Shown: positions 19,082 through 28,270 of the stretch, in pieces
Layout of the letters: each line of letters begins with the position of its first letter
How positions within the stretch are numbered: position 1 is the first letter of the stretch
Translations under genes and position numbers: made by a program
The notes under the pieces: generated by a model
Databases searched by the model: none
What the model was told of the DNA's origin: nothing
The model's input: only the letters and a program-made list of their open reading frames with translations
Origin: Oryzomicrobium terrae
GTDB taxonomy: Bacteria > Pseudomonadota > Gammaproteobacteria > Burkholderiales > Rhodocyclaceae
Length of the DNA: 64,000 nucleotides
Direction of reading: 5' to 3'
Assembly: GCF_008274805.1 (NCBI RefSeq)
Contig: NZ_CP022579.1
Span: forward strand, 1 to 64,000

Positions 19082-20137
19082 TTAGGGATTGCGCAGGGTG
19101 TCGTTGGCCTCGACCGGCTGGGTGGCGTCGAGCACCAGTGCGTAGGCAACCCGGTCCATGACGCGGAAGACGAAGGCCAGGCCATTGCGGTACTCGGGCA
19201 GTTCCACCTGTTCCTTCTTGCCGTTCTCGGCGCGCTGTTTGACCAAGGCGGCGCTGCGGTAGATGGCCAGGATATGGCCCACTTCCAGACCGTCGTTGGT
19301 GCCCTTGTTGAGCACAAGCATCGAATAGCGACCCGCCTGCGCCAGGCCGCCATATATGGAGATCACTTTGGCCGAGACGGTGCCGGTGGGCGCGTGGGGG
19401 GCGTAGGTGATCAGTTCGGGCTGGGTGGCGGGGGTCAGCCGGTCGCCGCGACCGACCTCCTGGTTGGCGGTGATCACTTCCACCACGGCAGGTTCGCCTT
19501 CCTTGGCGACCCGGGCGGTACCGAGGTACTCGGCTTCGTAGCCGAGCAGTTCCTTGGTATCGGGGTCGATCAACTTTTTACCCGGACGGTAGAGCAGCCA
19601 TTGGTGCTGCCCTTCGGGAATGCCGCTGACGAAGGCACGATCACCGCCGCCGAGCATGACCCGGCCTTCCTGGGTGGAGACGATGCGCGGCGAGGTCGCC
19701 AGGGTCTCGGCGCTGACGACCAGCGGCTTCGAAAGGAACGGCTCGATGTCCCGGGGCGAAATGCTGGGAATGGCGTCCTTTTCTTCGCTCTTGTAATTGG
19801 TTGGCGCGATCGTCTTGGTCTTGGTGCTGGAGCCGCCACTGGCGATCTTTCGGGCCAGGGTCAGCTGGGGGCGGCCATCGGCGCCCTTGATCAGCACGAT
19901 CATGTCGCCCGGATAGATACGGTGGGGGTTCTTGACCTGCTCCCGGTTGAGCCGCCAGATTTCCGGCCAGCGCCAGGGTTGTTGCAGGAATTCCCCAGAA
20001 ATCCCCCACAGGGTGTCGCCTTTCACCACCTCGTGGCGGTCCGGCGCGCCATCGGCCAGGGTCAGGGGCGCAGCCTCTTGCGCCGTGGCGGTGACCGCGA
20101 TCATCCCCAGCGTCAGGGCGGCTATAATTCGTTTCAT
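19082..20137 (-). CDS. LysM-domain secreted protein
   Basis: A 351-residue exported protein with a signal peptide (about 1-19, MKRIIAALTLGMIAVTATAQ) and one LysM peptidoglycan-binding domain (about 34-84: HEVVKGDTLWGISGEFLQQPWRWPEIW in the typical long form, ending YPGDMIVL). A beta-rich C-terminal region follows. This long LysM form is common in beta- and gammaproteobacteria upstream of dprA and divergent from def. It is probably attached to the cell wall; the precise role is unknown. The start was set at ATG 20137 because it begins the signal peptide. It shares its divergent promoter region with def. Confidence 0.92.
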   Translation of the reverse strand: MKRIIAALTLGMIAVTATAQEAAPLTLADGAPDRHEVVKGDTLWGISGEFLQQPWRWPEIWRLNREQVKNPHRIYPGDMIVLIKGADGRPQLTLARKIASGGSSTKTKTIAPTNYKSEEKDAIPSISPRDIEPFLSKPLVVSAETLATSPRIVSTQEGRVMLGGGDRAFVSGIPEGQHQWLLYRPGKKLIDPDTKELLGYEAEYLGTARVAKEGEPAVVEVITANQEVGRGDRLTPATQPELITYAPHAPTGTVSAKVISIYGGLAQAGRYSMLVLNKGTNDGLEVGHILAIYRSAALVKQRAENGKKEQVELPEYRNGLAFVFRVMDRVAYALVLDATQPVEANDTLRNP

Positions 20138-20359
20138 CGTGCGGTTCCTTGAGAACGGCGGATCTGGCCGAAAAGCGGGGCTTGGTGCAAAAGGGTGAAA
20201 GTCCTGGCTCAAGCGGCGATTCCCCGGAAAGTGCTCCGCGAGTCGGACGTAGGCATCATCCACGTCGTTCTCAGCCGCTAACCGTTGATTTTCCCCCTGG
20301 TATCGGGCGCCGAGTCTGTCTGGATTCTGCCCCCATTCCCAGTCCGGAGCAAGTTTGCC

Positions 20360-20863
20360 ATGGCCCTGTTGCCCATTTTGCGGTTCCCCGATCCCCGTCT
20401 GACCAAAATCGCGACTCCCGTTCAGATTGTTGACGACGGCATCCGTCGCCTGGCGGCCGATATGGCGGAAACCATGTATGAAGCGCCCGGTATCGGCCTG
20501 GCTGCGACCCAGGTCAACGTGCACAAACGGGTCATTGTCATCGATATTTCTGAAACCCGCGATCAATTGCTTACCTTGATCAATCCCGAGTTGATCGCGA
20601 GCGACGGTCATCAGGTCTATGAAGAAGGCTGTCTGTCGGTGCCTGGCATCTACGACAAGGTCGACCGGGCGGCAACGGTGACCGTCCGTTATCTTGACCT
20701 GACCGGGCAGGAGCAGACGCTGGCCGCCGACGGGTTGCTGGCGGTGTGCGTGCAGCATGAAATCGATCATCTCAATGGCACGGTCTTCGTCGACCACCTT
20801 TCCCAGCTCAAGCAGGGGCGGATCAAGGCCAAGCTGGCCAAGCAGGCGCGCATTACCGCCTGA
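20360..20863 (+). CDS. def: Peptide deformylase
   Basis: A 167-residue metalloenzyme that removes the formyl group from the N-terminal methionine of new proteins. All three catalytic motifs are intact: [16 protein letters not shown] (metal-binding Cys) and QHEIDHLNG (two metal His and catalytic Glu). ATG 20360 yields the usual N-terminus [14 protein letters not shown]. It is followed by fmt, which performs the preceding formylation step. A bulged hairpin with T tract and DnaA-box-like sequences separate the two, so fmt may have its own promoter. Confidence 0.98.
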   Translation: MALLPILRFPDPRLTKIATPVQIVDDGIRRLAADMAETMYEAPGIGLAATQVNVHKRVIVIDISETRDQLLTLINPELIASDGHQVYEEGCLSVPGIYDKVDRAATVTVRYLDLTGQEQTLAADGLLAVCVQHEIDHLNGTVFVDHLSQLKQGRIKAKLAKQARITA

Positions 20864-20911
20864 GCCTGCCTCGCTTCGCTCTGCGCGCCGCTAGCCATGA
20901 CGCGCGGAGCC

Positions 20912-20941
20912 TCCGTCCGCGCAATGCGGCGGATACTTTTT
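20912..20941 (+). terminator. Hairpin with T tract between def and fmt
   Basis: An 8-base stem with one bulged T (TCCGTCCGC / GCGGCGGA) and loop GCAAT is followed by TACTTTTT. It could end def transcripts. Confidence 0.5.
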
Positions 20942-20960
20942 GTCACAGCTTTTCCCCGAC

Positions 20961-20981
20961 TTATTCACAAAACTATCCACA
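20961..20981 (+). promoter_or_regulatory. Two DnaA-box-like sequences upstream of fmt
   Basis: TTATTCACA (20961-20969) fits the TTATNCACA consensus, and CTATCCACA (20973-20981) has one mismatch. They lie 12 bases apart in the same orientation just before the fmt ribosome binding site. Confidence 0.4.
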
Positions 20982-21012
20982 GGCGGAGGCCGGTGCCTTC
21001 GCGGGAGAGGTT

Positions 21013-21954
21013 ATGCGCGTTGTCTTTGCCGGTACGCCGGAATTTGCCGCGGCAGCCCTGGAGGCGATTGTCGCCGCCGGGTTTGAAGTTCCCCTGGTGT
21101 TGACTCAGCCGGACCGCCCTGCAGGGCGCGGCATGGCCCTGCAACCTTCGCCGGTCAAGACGCTGGCCGAGACGCACGGACTGCCGGTTTTTCAGCCCGT
21201 CTCCCTCCGCGATGAAGCGGCGCAGGCCCGGATTGCCGCTGCCGCGCCGGACATCATGGTGGTGGCGGCCTATGGTCTGATCCTGCCCCAGGCTGTCCTG
21301 GATTTGCCGCGCTTAGGCTGCATCAACATTCACGCTTCCTTGCTGCCCCGCTGGCGCGGCGCGGCGCCGATTCATCGGGCCATTCTCGCCGGCGACGCCG
21401 AGACCGGCATCTGCATCATGCAGATGGAGGCCGGACTCGATACGGGGCCCGTGCTGGCTCGGGCCGTGCTGCCCATCGGAGAAGACGACAGCGCCGGCCG
21501 CCTCCATGACCGGTTGGCGGCCTTGGGGGCTGAGCTGGTGGTGACAACCCTGGGCAAACTCAGGGCAGGCCCGCTGCCGGCCACCCCCCAGCCCGAGGCG
21601 GGAGTGACCTACGCCGCAAAACTGGCGCGCAGTGAGGCCCCTTTGGATTTCACCAAGCCGGCAGCGGCACTGCTGCGTCAGGTGCGGGCCTTTGACCCCT
21701 TCCCCGGCTCCACTGCTGAGGTTGGTGGGGTGCTGGTGAAAGTGTGGGACGCCCAGGTGCGGCCCGTGCGTGGTGAGCCCGGGGAGGTGCTGGCCGCGGA
21801 TCGGAACGGGATTCTAGTGGCTTGCGGCGAGCAGGGTTTGCTGCTCACAGAGTTGCAAAAGCCTGGCGGCAAGCGTTTGCCCGCAGGGCAGTTCCTGGCC
21901 GGATTCCGCATGGTGCCGGGCGACCGTTTTGCGCTCCCCCGGGCTGATGCTTGA
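21013..21954 (+). CDS. fmt: Methionyl-tRNA formyltransferase
   Basis: A 313-residue enzyme that formylates initiator Met-tRNA using 10-formyl-tetrahydrofolate. The N-terminal Rossmann domain begins [19 protein letters not shown]. The formyl-folate-binding and catalytic motif is intact ([21 protein letters not shown], with catalytic Asn, His and the later Asp in [11 protein letters not shown]). The C-terminal OB-like domain (about 207-313) follows. ATG 21013 is preceded by GGAGAGG. Pairing with def is the common arrangement. Confidence 0.98.
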   Translation: MRVVFAGTPEFAAAALEAIVAAGFEVPLVLTQPDRPAGRGMALQPSPVKTLAETHGLPVFQPVSLRDEAAQARIAAAAPDIMVVAAYGLILPQAVLDLPRLGCINIHASLLPRWRGAAPIHRAILAGDAETGICIMQMEAGLDTGPVLARAVLPIGEDDSAGRLHDRLAALGAELVVTTLGKLRAGPLPATPQPEAGVTYAAKLARSEAPLDFTKPAAALLRQVRAFDPFPGSTAEVGGVLVKVWDAQVRPVRGEPGEVLAADRNGILVACGEQGLLLTELQKPGGKRLPAGQFLAGFRMVPGDRFALPRADA

Positions 21955-22023
21955 AATTGCCGGCGCTAGCCCAATGTATCGTTTGATGGCCTGTTGGTCA
22001 TCGCAACACGAAGGAGATTGCCC

Positions 22024-22872
22024 ATGTTTACCAATTGGCTGAAAACCTCTGTCTTGATGGCGGCCATCATTGCTCTGTTCGGGGTGATCGGCGCACTGCT
22101 CGGTGGCAAGCAAGGCATGCTGCTGGCCCTGCTGTTCGGTGGCGCGATGAACCTGTTCTCCTACTGGTTCTCGGACAAGATGGTCTTGAAGATGTACAAC
22201 GCCCAGGAAGTGGACGAGACCAGTAGTCCCTACCTCTACAACATGGTCAAGGAGCTGGCCGGCCGAGCTGGTTTGCCCATGCCCAAGGTTTACATCATCG
22301 ATGAGGCCCAGCCGAACGCCTTTGCCACCGGTCGCAATCCGGAAAATGCCGCGGTGGCGGCGACGAGCGGCATCCTGCAAATGCTTTCGGCCCGGGAGCT
22401 ACGCGGGGTGATGGCGCATGAGTTGGCCCACGTCCAACACCGTGACATTCTGATTTCGACGATTTCCGCCACCATGGCGGGTGCCATTTCTGCCCTGGCC
22501 AACTTCGCCATGTTTTTTGGCGGGCGTGACAGCGAGGGGCGGCCAACCAATCCGGTAGCCAGCATTGCCGTCGCCCTGCTCGCCCCAATCGCGGCATCCT
22601 TGATCCAGATGGCCATTTCCCGCGCCCGTGAGTTTGAAGCCGATCGTGGCGGCGCCGAGATCAGCGGTGATCCCCTGGCCTTGGCGGATGCCTTGGCCAA
22701 GATCGATGCCTACGCTCGGGGTATCCCCATGGCGACCGCCGAGTCCCATCCCGAAACTGCCCAGATGATGATCATGAATCCGCTTTCCGGCGACGGTATG
22801 GCTGGCCTGTTTCGGACCCACCCGGCTACCGCAGAGCGTATTGCTCGGCTGCATGCCTTGGCTGGGCGATGA
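22024..22872 (+). CDS. htpX: Membrane protease HtpX
   Basis: A 282-residue inner-membrane zinc metalloprotease of the M48 family that degrades misfolded membrane proteins. Two N-terminal membrane helices (about 5-50) precede the catalytic HELAH motif (His132-His136), with the third zinc ligand Glu in [13 protein letters not shown]. Two further hydrophobic stretches lie between them. ATG 22024 is preceded by GAAGGAGA; an earlier in-frame ATG at 21994 is less likely. It follows fmt by 69 bases and ends at a terminator that abuts a parS site. Confidence 0.96.
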   Translation: MFTNWLKTSVLMAAIIALFGVIGALLGGKQGMLLALLFGGAMNLFSYWFSDKMVLKMYNAQEVDETSSPYLYNMVKELAGRAGLPMPKVYIIDEAQPNAFATGRNPENAAVAATSGILQMLSARELRGVMAHELAHVQHRDILISTISATMAGAISALANFAMFFGGRDSEGRPTNPVASIAVALLAPIAASLIQMAISRAREFEADRGGAEISGDPLALADALAKIDAYARGIPMATAESHPETAQMMIMNPLSGDGMAGLFRTHPATAERIARLHALAGR

Positions 22873-22897
22873 GGGTCATCTGGCCACCCCGAACCAA

Positions 22898-22921
22898 CCC
22901 CGGCCTTGCGCCGGGGTTTTT
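22898..22921 (+). terminator. Terminator of htpX
   Basis: CCCCGGC / GCCGGGG with loop CTTGC is followed by five T. The last T is the first base of the first parS site. Confidence 0.85.
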
Positions 22922-22936
22922 GTTTCACGTGAAACA
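22921..22936. other. parS: parS centromere site 1
   Basis: TGTTTCACGTGAAACA is a perfect 16-base palindrome identical to the established chromosomal parS consensus bound by ParB. It lies between convergent htpX and the nuclease gene, about 23 kb from dnaA, in the origin-proximal zone where parS sites are expected. parA and parB are not in the window. Confidence 0.95.
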
Positions 22937-22957
22937 AAAAGTCGGTCTCTTGCGTGA

Positions 22958-22973
22958 TGTTTCACGTGAAACA
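22958..22973. other. parS: parS centromere site 2
   Basis: A second perfect copy of TGTTTCACGTGAAACA starts 37 bases after the first. The pair would nucleate one ParB partition complex in this intergenic gap. Confidence 0.95.
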
Positions 22974-22981
22974 TTCTTTGG

Positions 22982-23920
22982 TTAGCGAATAGCGAGCAGC
23001 GCGCTGAGCCAGAATGCCAGACGTCGTCCAGCGGCGACGACCTGTCGGTCCGCAATGCGTTGTGCGTTGTCCCGGTACTCCGGGCTGAGGGTGATGGGCT
23101 GCGGCCCGGTAAGGTTGCGATAGACAACGGAACGGGCCAGGTGCTGGGCTTCGCGGATCCACTCCTGGGGGGTGCGCGGCGGAATGGGGGGCATGCCCAG
23201 ATCGAGCTCCAGGGCCTGGGCTGTCAGCTTTTCCCCGTGCAGCCAGGGTGGTCCGGGGCGATCGTCCCACCAGGCGTGCAGGGACTGCTGCGTGAGCCGG
23301 GGATGGCTCGGGTCGTGGATCAGCAGGCCGTTGCCGCCGCTATCCGGGATGTCGCCCTGCAGACGGGTAACGGTATGCAGTGGTTGATGGGCATCGGCAC
23401 ACAGATGGATGAGCCAGACCAAAGCTTGTGCCCGGTGTTGGGCAGGCTGCGTGGTGTCGGCCAGGATTTTGGAAAGATCCTCCAGGGCGTTGTCCAGGTT
23501 GCCACCCAGGCGGTTGTTGCCTAATCGTCCTTCGCCGTCCAGGGGGCGGTTGAGGTAATGCCAGTCACTGTGCCGCTCGCCGTCGTCGAGTGTGAAGGGG
23601 CGTGTCGCTGCAGACGTTCGTTGCGAGTCGCGAAAGCGTGGGTCGCGCCGCAGTTCGTCAGCCCAGGTTGATGACGCAATGAAGGCTTCTTCGTTCGCGC
23701 TGGCGGGGGTGTCGTTGCGGCTGCGGGCGACCCAGCGTGGCCAGTCCGGGTGCTGGCGCAGCAGGGTCCCGATGCTGTCCTGGGTTTCGTTATCCAAGTG
23801 CCGCCAGGCAATGGCGGCCACCAAGCGATGTCCAGCATTGTTCCAAGCGTGGGCCGGTGCAACGAATACGCTTGCCAGGACGGCGGTGAGGAGAAGACGG
23901 CGAAGTGAAGTGCGGCGCAT
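22982..23920 (-). CDS. S1/P1-family nuclease, secreted
   Basis: A 312-residue exported zinc nuclease that hydrolyses single-stranded DNA or RNA and may act as a 3'-nucleotidase. A signal peptide (about 1-25) ends ...APAHA. Cleavage would expose Trp26, whose amino group is a zinc ligand in this family. The other ligands are recognisable: His31 (WNNAGHR), Asp in STWADELRR, His in HSDWHYLN, His/Asp/His in LIHLCADAHQPLH, and His/Asp in SLHAWWDD. Length fits the bacterial members. It is convergent with htpX across the parS gap and divergent from rsmB. Its role is likely nucleotide or phosphate scavenging. Confidence 0.93.
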   Translation of the reverse strand: MRRTSLRRLLLTAVLASVFVAPAHAWNNAGHRLVAAIAWRHLDNETQDSIGTLLRQHPDWPRWVARSRNDTPASANEEAFIASSTWADELRRDPRFRDSQRTSAATRPFTLDDGERHSDWHYLNRPLDGEGRLGNNRLGGNLDNALEDLSKILADTTQPAQHRAQALVWLIHLCADAHQPLHTVTRLQGDIPDSGGNGLLIHDPSHPRLTQQSLHAWWDDRPGPPWLHGEKLTAQALELDLGMPPIPPRTPQEWIREAQHLARSVVYRNLTGPQPITLSPEYRDNAQRIADRQVVAAGRRLAFWLSALLAIR

Positions 23921-24034
23921 GGCCAGGGGTGATTTCCAGGGCGAAGGATAGGGGGCGGACGGGAGCGATTATCCGCCGTAAACCCCCGGCCGACAGGCCC
24001 GGGCCTGGGGTGGGGGCGTGCTAAACTGCCTGGC

Positions 24035-25444
24035 ATGACTGATCGCTCCACCCGCTCGCCCCGTATTTCCCTTTCCCGCCCCAACACCGCGCCTCATTCG
24101 GGCAAGGTGCGTCATGGTGGTTCACATGCTGCTTCCGTGGAGCGCCACTTGCCCCCCTGGCCTAAGGCCGATGCCTTGGCCACGGCGTTCCTGCTGGCGG
24201 TGCCGGTGGTCGGTGGTGTGTTGGATGGCCGCAGCCTGGCGGAATTGCTCGGCCGTGGTGTGCCGGTGCCGCGCGGCCGCGAAGCGACAGGAACCGTGCG
24301 TGCCCAGGCGCAGGATATGGTGTATTGGACATTGCGCCGCTATGGGTTGGGCGACGCCATTCTGTCCCGCTTGCTTGAACGGCCTTTGCCCAGTGTGGAA
24401 ATCCGCGCCTTGTTGCTGCTCGCCCTGTACCGTCTCGATGCCGAGCCGGACGACAGCCATACCACGGTGGACCAGGCAGTCGAGGCGGCGGGACATCTGG
24501 CGGGTGGGCGTTTCAAGGCGTTGGTCAATGCGGTGCTGCGTAACGCCTTGCGCCGGCGCGACAGCCTGGCTCAGGCCACGGCGGACGATGCGGATGCACA
24601 AACCTGGCATCCAGCCTGGTGGCGCGCAAAATTACAGCAGGCCTATCCGGATCGCTGGGTGGAGTTGCTGGCCGCAGCCAATCAGGCGCCGCCCATGGCG
24701 CTGCGCGTCAACCGCCGCCGGGCGAGCGTGGTGGAGATGGCACAACGACTGGTCGAGGTGGATTGCCCGACGGAGGCCTGTGGCGCGGACGGCCTGCGCC
24801 TGCTGAGGCCACGGCCGGTGAGCGACATTCCTGGTTTTGCGGAGGGGCTGGTTTCGGTTCAGGATCCGGGCGCCCAGCGGGCGGCCCACCTACTGGCGGC
24901 AGCGCCGGGCCAACGCGTGCTCGATGCCTGTGCCGCCCCGGGCGGCAAGGCCGCCCATATTCTCGAACTGGCCGATGCGCGCCTGCTCGCCCTCGATGTG
25001 TCGCCGGAACGCTGCCAACGCATCGAACAGAATCTGGAACGGCTCGGCCTGGCGGCGGCGGTCAAGGTCGCCGATTGCCGCGATGTGGCCCGTTGGTGGG
25101 ATGGCAAGCCCTTCGACCGCATTCTTGCCGATGTGCCCTGTTCCGCTTCCGGTGTGGCCCGCCGCCACCCGGACAGCAAATGGCTGCGTCGCCCCGAGGA
25201 CATTGCCTCGTTCGCCCGGACCCAGGGGGAAATTCTGCGGGCCCTATGGCCTACCCTCGCCCGTGGCGGAAAAATGCTCTATGCCACCTGCTCGGTTTTT
25301 CCGGAAGAAAACACCGAACAGATCGCCGCCTTCCTGGCGGACCCGGCGGTGCATGGCCAAGTTGAGTTGCTCGGCGAGGAAACCTTGCTCCCCTGCCCCG
25401 ATCACGATGGCTTCTACTACGCTCTGCTGCAAAAAACCCTCTGA
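24035..25444 (+). CDS. rsmB: 16S rRNA m5C967 methyltransferase RsmB
   Basis: A 469-residue enzyme that methylates C967 of 16S rRNA with S-adenosylmethionine. It has an N-terminal NusB-like RNA-binding domain (about 40-175) and a C-terminal Rossmann methyltransferase. The SAM motif is VLDACAAPGGKAAHILEL, and the two catalytic cysteines lie in ADVPCSASG and YATCSVF. A Ser/Pro-rich start (MTDRSTRSPRISLSRPNT) makes it a little longer than E. coli RsmB. It is the first gene of the rsmB-DUF4390-ntrY-ntrX-trkA-trkH run, where the next gene begins 17 bases after its stop. Confidence 0.96.
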   Translation: MTDRSTRSPRISLSRPNTAPHSGKVRHGGSHAASVERHLPPWPKADALATAFLLAVPVVGGVLDGRSLAELLGRGVPVPRGREATGTVRAQAQDMVYWTLRRYGLGDAILSRLLERPLPSVEIRALLLLALYRLDAEPDDSHTTVDQAVEAAGHLAGGRFKALVNAVLRNALRRRDSLAQATADDADAQTWHPAWWRAKLQQAYPDRWVELLAAANQAPPMALRVNRRRASVVEMAQRLVEVDCPTEACGADGLRLLRPRPVSDIPGFAEGLVSVQDPGAQRAAHLLAAAPGQRVLDACAAPGGKAAHILELADARLLALDVSPERCQRIEQNLERLGLAAAVKVADCRDVARWWDGKPFDRILADVPCSASGVARRHPDSKWLRRPEDIASFARTQGEILRALWPTLARGGKMLYATCSVFPEENTEQIAAFLADPAVHGQVELLGEETLLPCPDHDGFYYALLQKTL

Positions 25445-25460
25445 GGCTCCGCTGCGGTGG

Positions 25461-26072
25461 ATGCCCGCGGCGAGCAGTCCGCGGTGCTCCCTGGCGCGAC
25501 AGTGCTGGCGCGGCCTGCTTGTGCTGTTGGCGATCCTGTTGCTGGGCATGGTGCCGGCCGTTGCTGCTGAAATCGAGGTGCGTCAGCCGGTACTGGTTGC
25601 CGGCGACGATGGTTATGCGGTGTCAGCCGATTTTGTCTTCGACCTGCCTGCACGCTTGGAAGACGCGGTCACCCGAGGGGTGGTGCTGCCTTTCGTGATT
25701 GAATTCGAGATAACCCGGCGGCGCTGGTGGTGGCTCGATGAAAGCGTGGTCACGCGCAGCCAGACGGTGCGTCTGTCCTACCATGCCCTGACCCGCCAAT
25801 ACCGCTTGTCGGTCGGGGCATTGCATCAAAGCTTCTCTTCCCTGGAAGAAGCCCTGCGCCTACTGTCCCGGCTGCGTCACTGGACCGTGCTGGAGCGCTC
25901 CCAATTGCGCTCGGGCGATCCCTACGAAGCGGCATTGCGGCTGCGCCTCGATATCTCCCAGCTGCCCAAACCCTTCCAGATCAGTGCGTTGGCCAACCGG
26001 GACTGGACCTTGAGTTCGGACTGGGCGCGCTGGTCGTTCGTGCCCGCGTCCCTGCCGAGCGAGGCGCGATGA
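25461..26072 (+). CDS. DUF4390 exported protein
   Basis: A 203-residue protein of the DUF4390 family, which has no known biochemical function. A hydrophobic stretch (about 15-36, LLVLLAILLLGMVPAVAA) is a signal peptide or anchor, followed by a beta-rich periplasmic region containing VSADFVFDLPARLEDAVTRG. The family is regularly found directly before an NtrY-type kinase in betaproteobacteria, suggesting it assists signalling at the envelope; that is inference. The start is ATG 25461, 17 bases after rsmB. Its stop overlaps the ntrY ATG by four bases (ATGA), so the two are translationally coupled. Confidence 0.88.
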   Translation: MPAASSPRCSLARQCWRGLLVLLAILLLGMVPAVAAEIEVRQPVLVAGDDGYAVSADFVFDLPARLEDAVTRGVVLPFVIEFEITRRRWWWLDESVVTRSQTVRLSYHALTRQYRLSVGALHQSFSSLEEALRLLSRLRHWTVLERSQLRSGDPYEAALRLRLDISQLPKPFQISALANRDWTLSSDWARWSFVPASLPSEAR

Positions 26073-28240
26073 AGCTGCTGATCGCGGTAGCCGCTGCCCT
26101 GGGAGGCTTCCTCCTGCTGCTGCTGACCCTGGCGTCGGGCAATACCCCGCTGTTCACCCGCCAGTACCCCTGGCTACTGGTGGGCAACCTGGTGGTAGCG
26201 CTGAGCCTAGTCGGGCTGGTCGGCTGGCAGTTCGCCCTCCTCGCCCGGGAGCACCGGGCCAAGGTCTTCGGCTCCAAGTTGAAGCTGCGCCTAGTGTTGT
26301 TTTTTGGACTGATGGCGGTGGTTCCCGGGGCGCTGGTGTATGGGGTTTCGGTGCGTTTTGTGACCAAGAGCATCGAGAGCTGGTTTGACGTGCGGGTGGA
26401 GAAAGCCCTGGAGTCCGGCCTCAACCTCGGCCGTTCCGCCCTCGATACCCGGCTGGCGGAATTCACCGCCCGGGGACGGGCGGTGGCTCAAGAGCTGGCC
26501 GACCGTCCGGACGTGCAGCGCCGGGTGATGCTCAACCGCCTGCGCGAGCAGGCCGATGCCGAAACTGCCCTGCTCGTCACGGCCCAGGGCCAGCTGCTGG
26601 CCTCGGCTTCGGCCGGTCTGTCGAATCTGCTGCCGGCCCTGCCGACTACCAGCCAGTTGAAACAGGCCCGTCTCAACCGGGGGCTGGCCGAGGTCGAAGG
26701 GGAAGGGGGGCAGGATCTGACCCTGCGCGTGCTGCTGCCGATCAGCACCTTCAGCTTGGGCGAGGAGCCCCGCTACCTGCAGTTGTCCCAGCCCGTGCCC
26801 AAGGCCCTGGCGGCCAATGCCGAGGCGGTCCAGGCGGTGTATCGGGATTACCAGGAACTGGCCCTGGCCCGCTCCGGCCTGACCCGCTTGTACGCCCTGT
26901 CCCTGACCTTGACCCTGTTGCTCGCCCTGCTCGGCGCCATCGCCCTGGCCTTCGTTCTGGCCCGGCGCCTCTCGGCGCCCCTGTCGATCCTGGCCGAAGG
27001 TACCCAGGCGGTGGCTGCTGGCGACTTCACGCCGCGCCAGGCCATCTACAGCCGCGACGAGTTGGGGGTGCTGACCCAGTCGTTCTCGCGCATGACCCGC
27101 CAGCTCGACGATGCCCGGCGCGAGACCGAGCGGCACCGGGCCGAGCTTGAATCGGCCCGGGCCTATCTGGAAGAAATCCTCGGCAACTTGTCCGCCGGGG
27201 TGTTGGCCTTCGATCGTCGCTTCGTTCTGCACGCCGCCAACCAGGGGGCCGGCCACATCCTCGGCGACGATCTGACCGGTCTGATCGGCGAGCCGGCGGA
27301 TAGCTGGCCGCGCCTGGCCGACTACGGCCGGGCGATTCGCGATGCCTTTGCCGATAACCCGGATGAGGACTGGCAGCGCGAGGTGGATCTGGTCGGCACC
27401 GACGGTGCCCACCGCATCCTGTTGGTGCGCGGCTCGACCCTGCCGGCCGCATCCGGCGGCGGCTTCGTCGTGGTCTTCGACGACGTCAGCCAACTCATCG
27501 CTGCCCAACGTGCCGCCGCCTGGGGCGAAGTGGCGCGTCGCCTGGCCCACGAGATCAAGAACCCTCTGACGCCGATCCAGCTGTCCGCCGAGCGTCTCCA
27601 GGTCAAGCTGGCTGACAAGCTGGCCAACGGCGACGCCGATCTTCTGCAACGCTCCACCACCACCATCATCAACCAGGTCCAGGCGATGAAACACATGGTG
27701 GACGATTTCCGCGACTACGCCCGCCTGCCGCCGCCGGAGCTGCGTCCCCTCGATCTGAATGCCCTGGTCGGCGAGGTGCTCGGGCTCTACGAAACCTCTC
27801 AGGTGCCGGTCGTGGCCGACCTGAGCCCCGATCTGCCGCCGGTACTGGGTGACGCCACCCAGTTGCGCCAGATCATCCACAACCTGTTGCGTAACGCCCA
27901 GGATGCGGTGGAGGGCCTGGGCGGCAGCGGTGTGGAGGAAGCAACCGGTCCCGCCCCGGCGCCGCGCATCGAACTCACCACGGCCCTGGCCGGCCGTTAC
28001 GCCGAACTGCTGGTGGCCGACAATGGCTGCGGGTTTCCGGCGGAGGTGCTGGCCCGGGCCTTCGAACCCTACACCACCACCAAGGCCAAGGGCACCGGCC
28101 TCGGCCTGGCCATCGTGCGCAAGATCGCCGACGAACACGGCGGCGACGTCATCCTTTCCAACCGGGCACCCCGGGGTGCCCTGATCCGGGTGCGCATCCC
28201 CCTGGCTACGGCCCCCGCCGATGCCCGGCCTGTCGCCTGA
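26069..28240 (+). CDS. ntrY: NtrY-like sensor histidine kinase
   Basis: A 723-residue membrane kinase. Three N-terminal membrane segments (about 3-24, 36-60, 72-95) and a fourth (about 275-300) enclose a periplasmic sensor region. HAMP, PAS (about 365-475), HisKA with H494 in RRLAHEIKNPLTPIQLSAERL, and HATPase domains (NLLRNAQDAVEG, ADNGCGFPAEV, GTGLGLAIV) follow. NtrY-NtrX systems control nitrogen metabolism or envelope and redox responses, depending on species. It overlaps the DUF4390 stop and is followed 30 bases later by its response regulator, then by K+ uptake genes trkAH, a pairing also known from alphaproteobacteria. The stimulus is unknown. Confidence 0.95.
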   Translation: MKLLIAVAAALGGFLLLLLTLASGNTPLFTRQYPWLLVGNLVVALSLVGLVGWQFALLAREHRAKVFGSKLKLRLVLFFGLMAVVPGALVYGVSVRFVTKSIESWFDVRVEKALESGLNLGRSALDTRLAEFTARGRAVAQELADRPDVQRRVMLNRLREQADAETALLVTAQGQLLASASAGLSNLLPALPTTSQLKQARLNRGLAEVEGEGGQDLTLRVLLPISTFSLGEEPRYLQLSQPVPKALAANAEAVQAVYRDYQELALARSGLTRLYALSLTLTLLLALLGAIALAFVLARRLSAPLSILAEGTQAVAAGDFTPRQAIYSRDELGVLTQSFSRMTRQLDDARRETERHRAELESARAYLEEILGNLSAGVLAFDRRFVLHAANQGAGHILGDDLTGLIGEPADSWPRLADYGRAIRDAFADNPDEDWQREVDLVGTDGAHRILLVRGSTLPAASGGGFVVVFDDVSQLIAAQRAAAWGEVARRLAHEIKNPLTPIQLSAERLQVKLADKLANGDADLLQRSTTTIINQVQAMKHMVDDFRDYARLPPPELRPLDLNALVGEVLGLYETSQVPVVADLSPDLPPVLGDATQLRQIIHNLLRNAQDAVEGLGGSGVEEATGPAPAPRIELTTALAGRYAELLVADNGCGFPAEVLARAFEPYTTTKAKGTGLGLAIVRKIADEHGGDVILSNRAPRGALIRVRIPLATAPADARPVA

Positions 28241-28270
28241 TCGCATGAAACACACGAATCGAGTATTGCC

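Noticed and set aside
22876-23127. Short minus-strand frames starting at the parS palindromes (MFHVK...)
   Set aside because: Their starts are simply the parS sequence read as codons; there is no ribosome binding site or conserved product.
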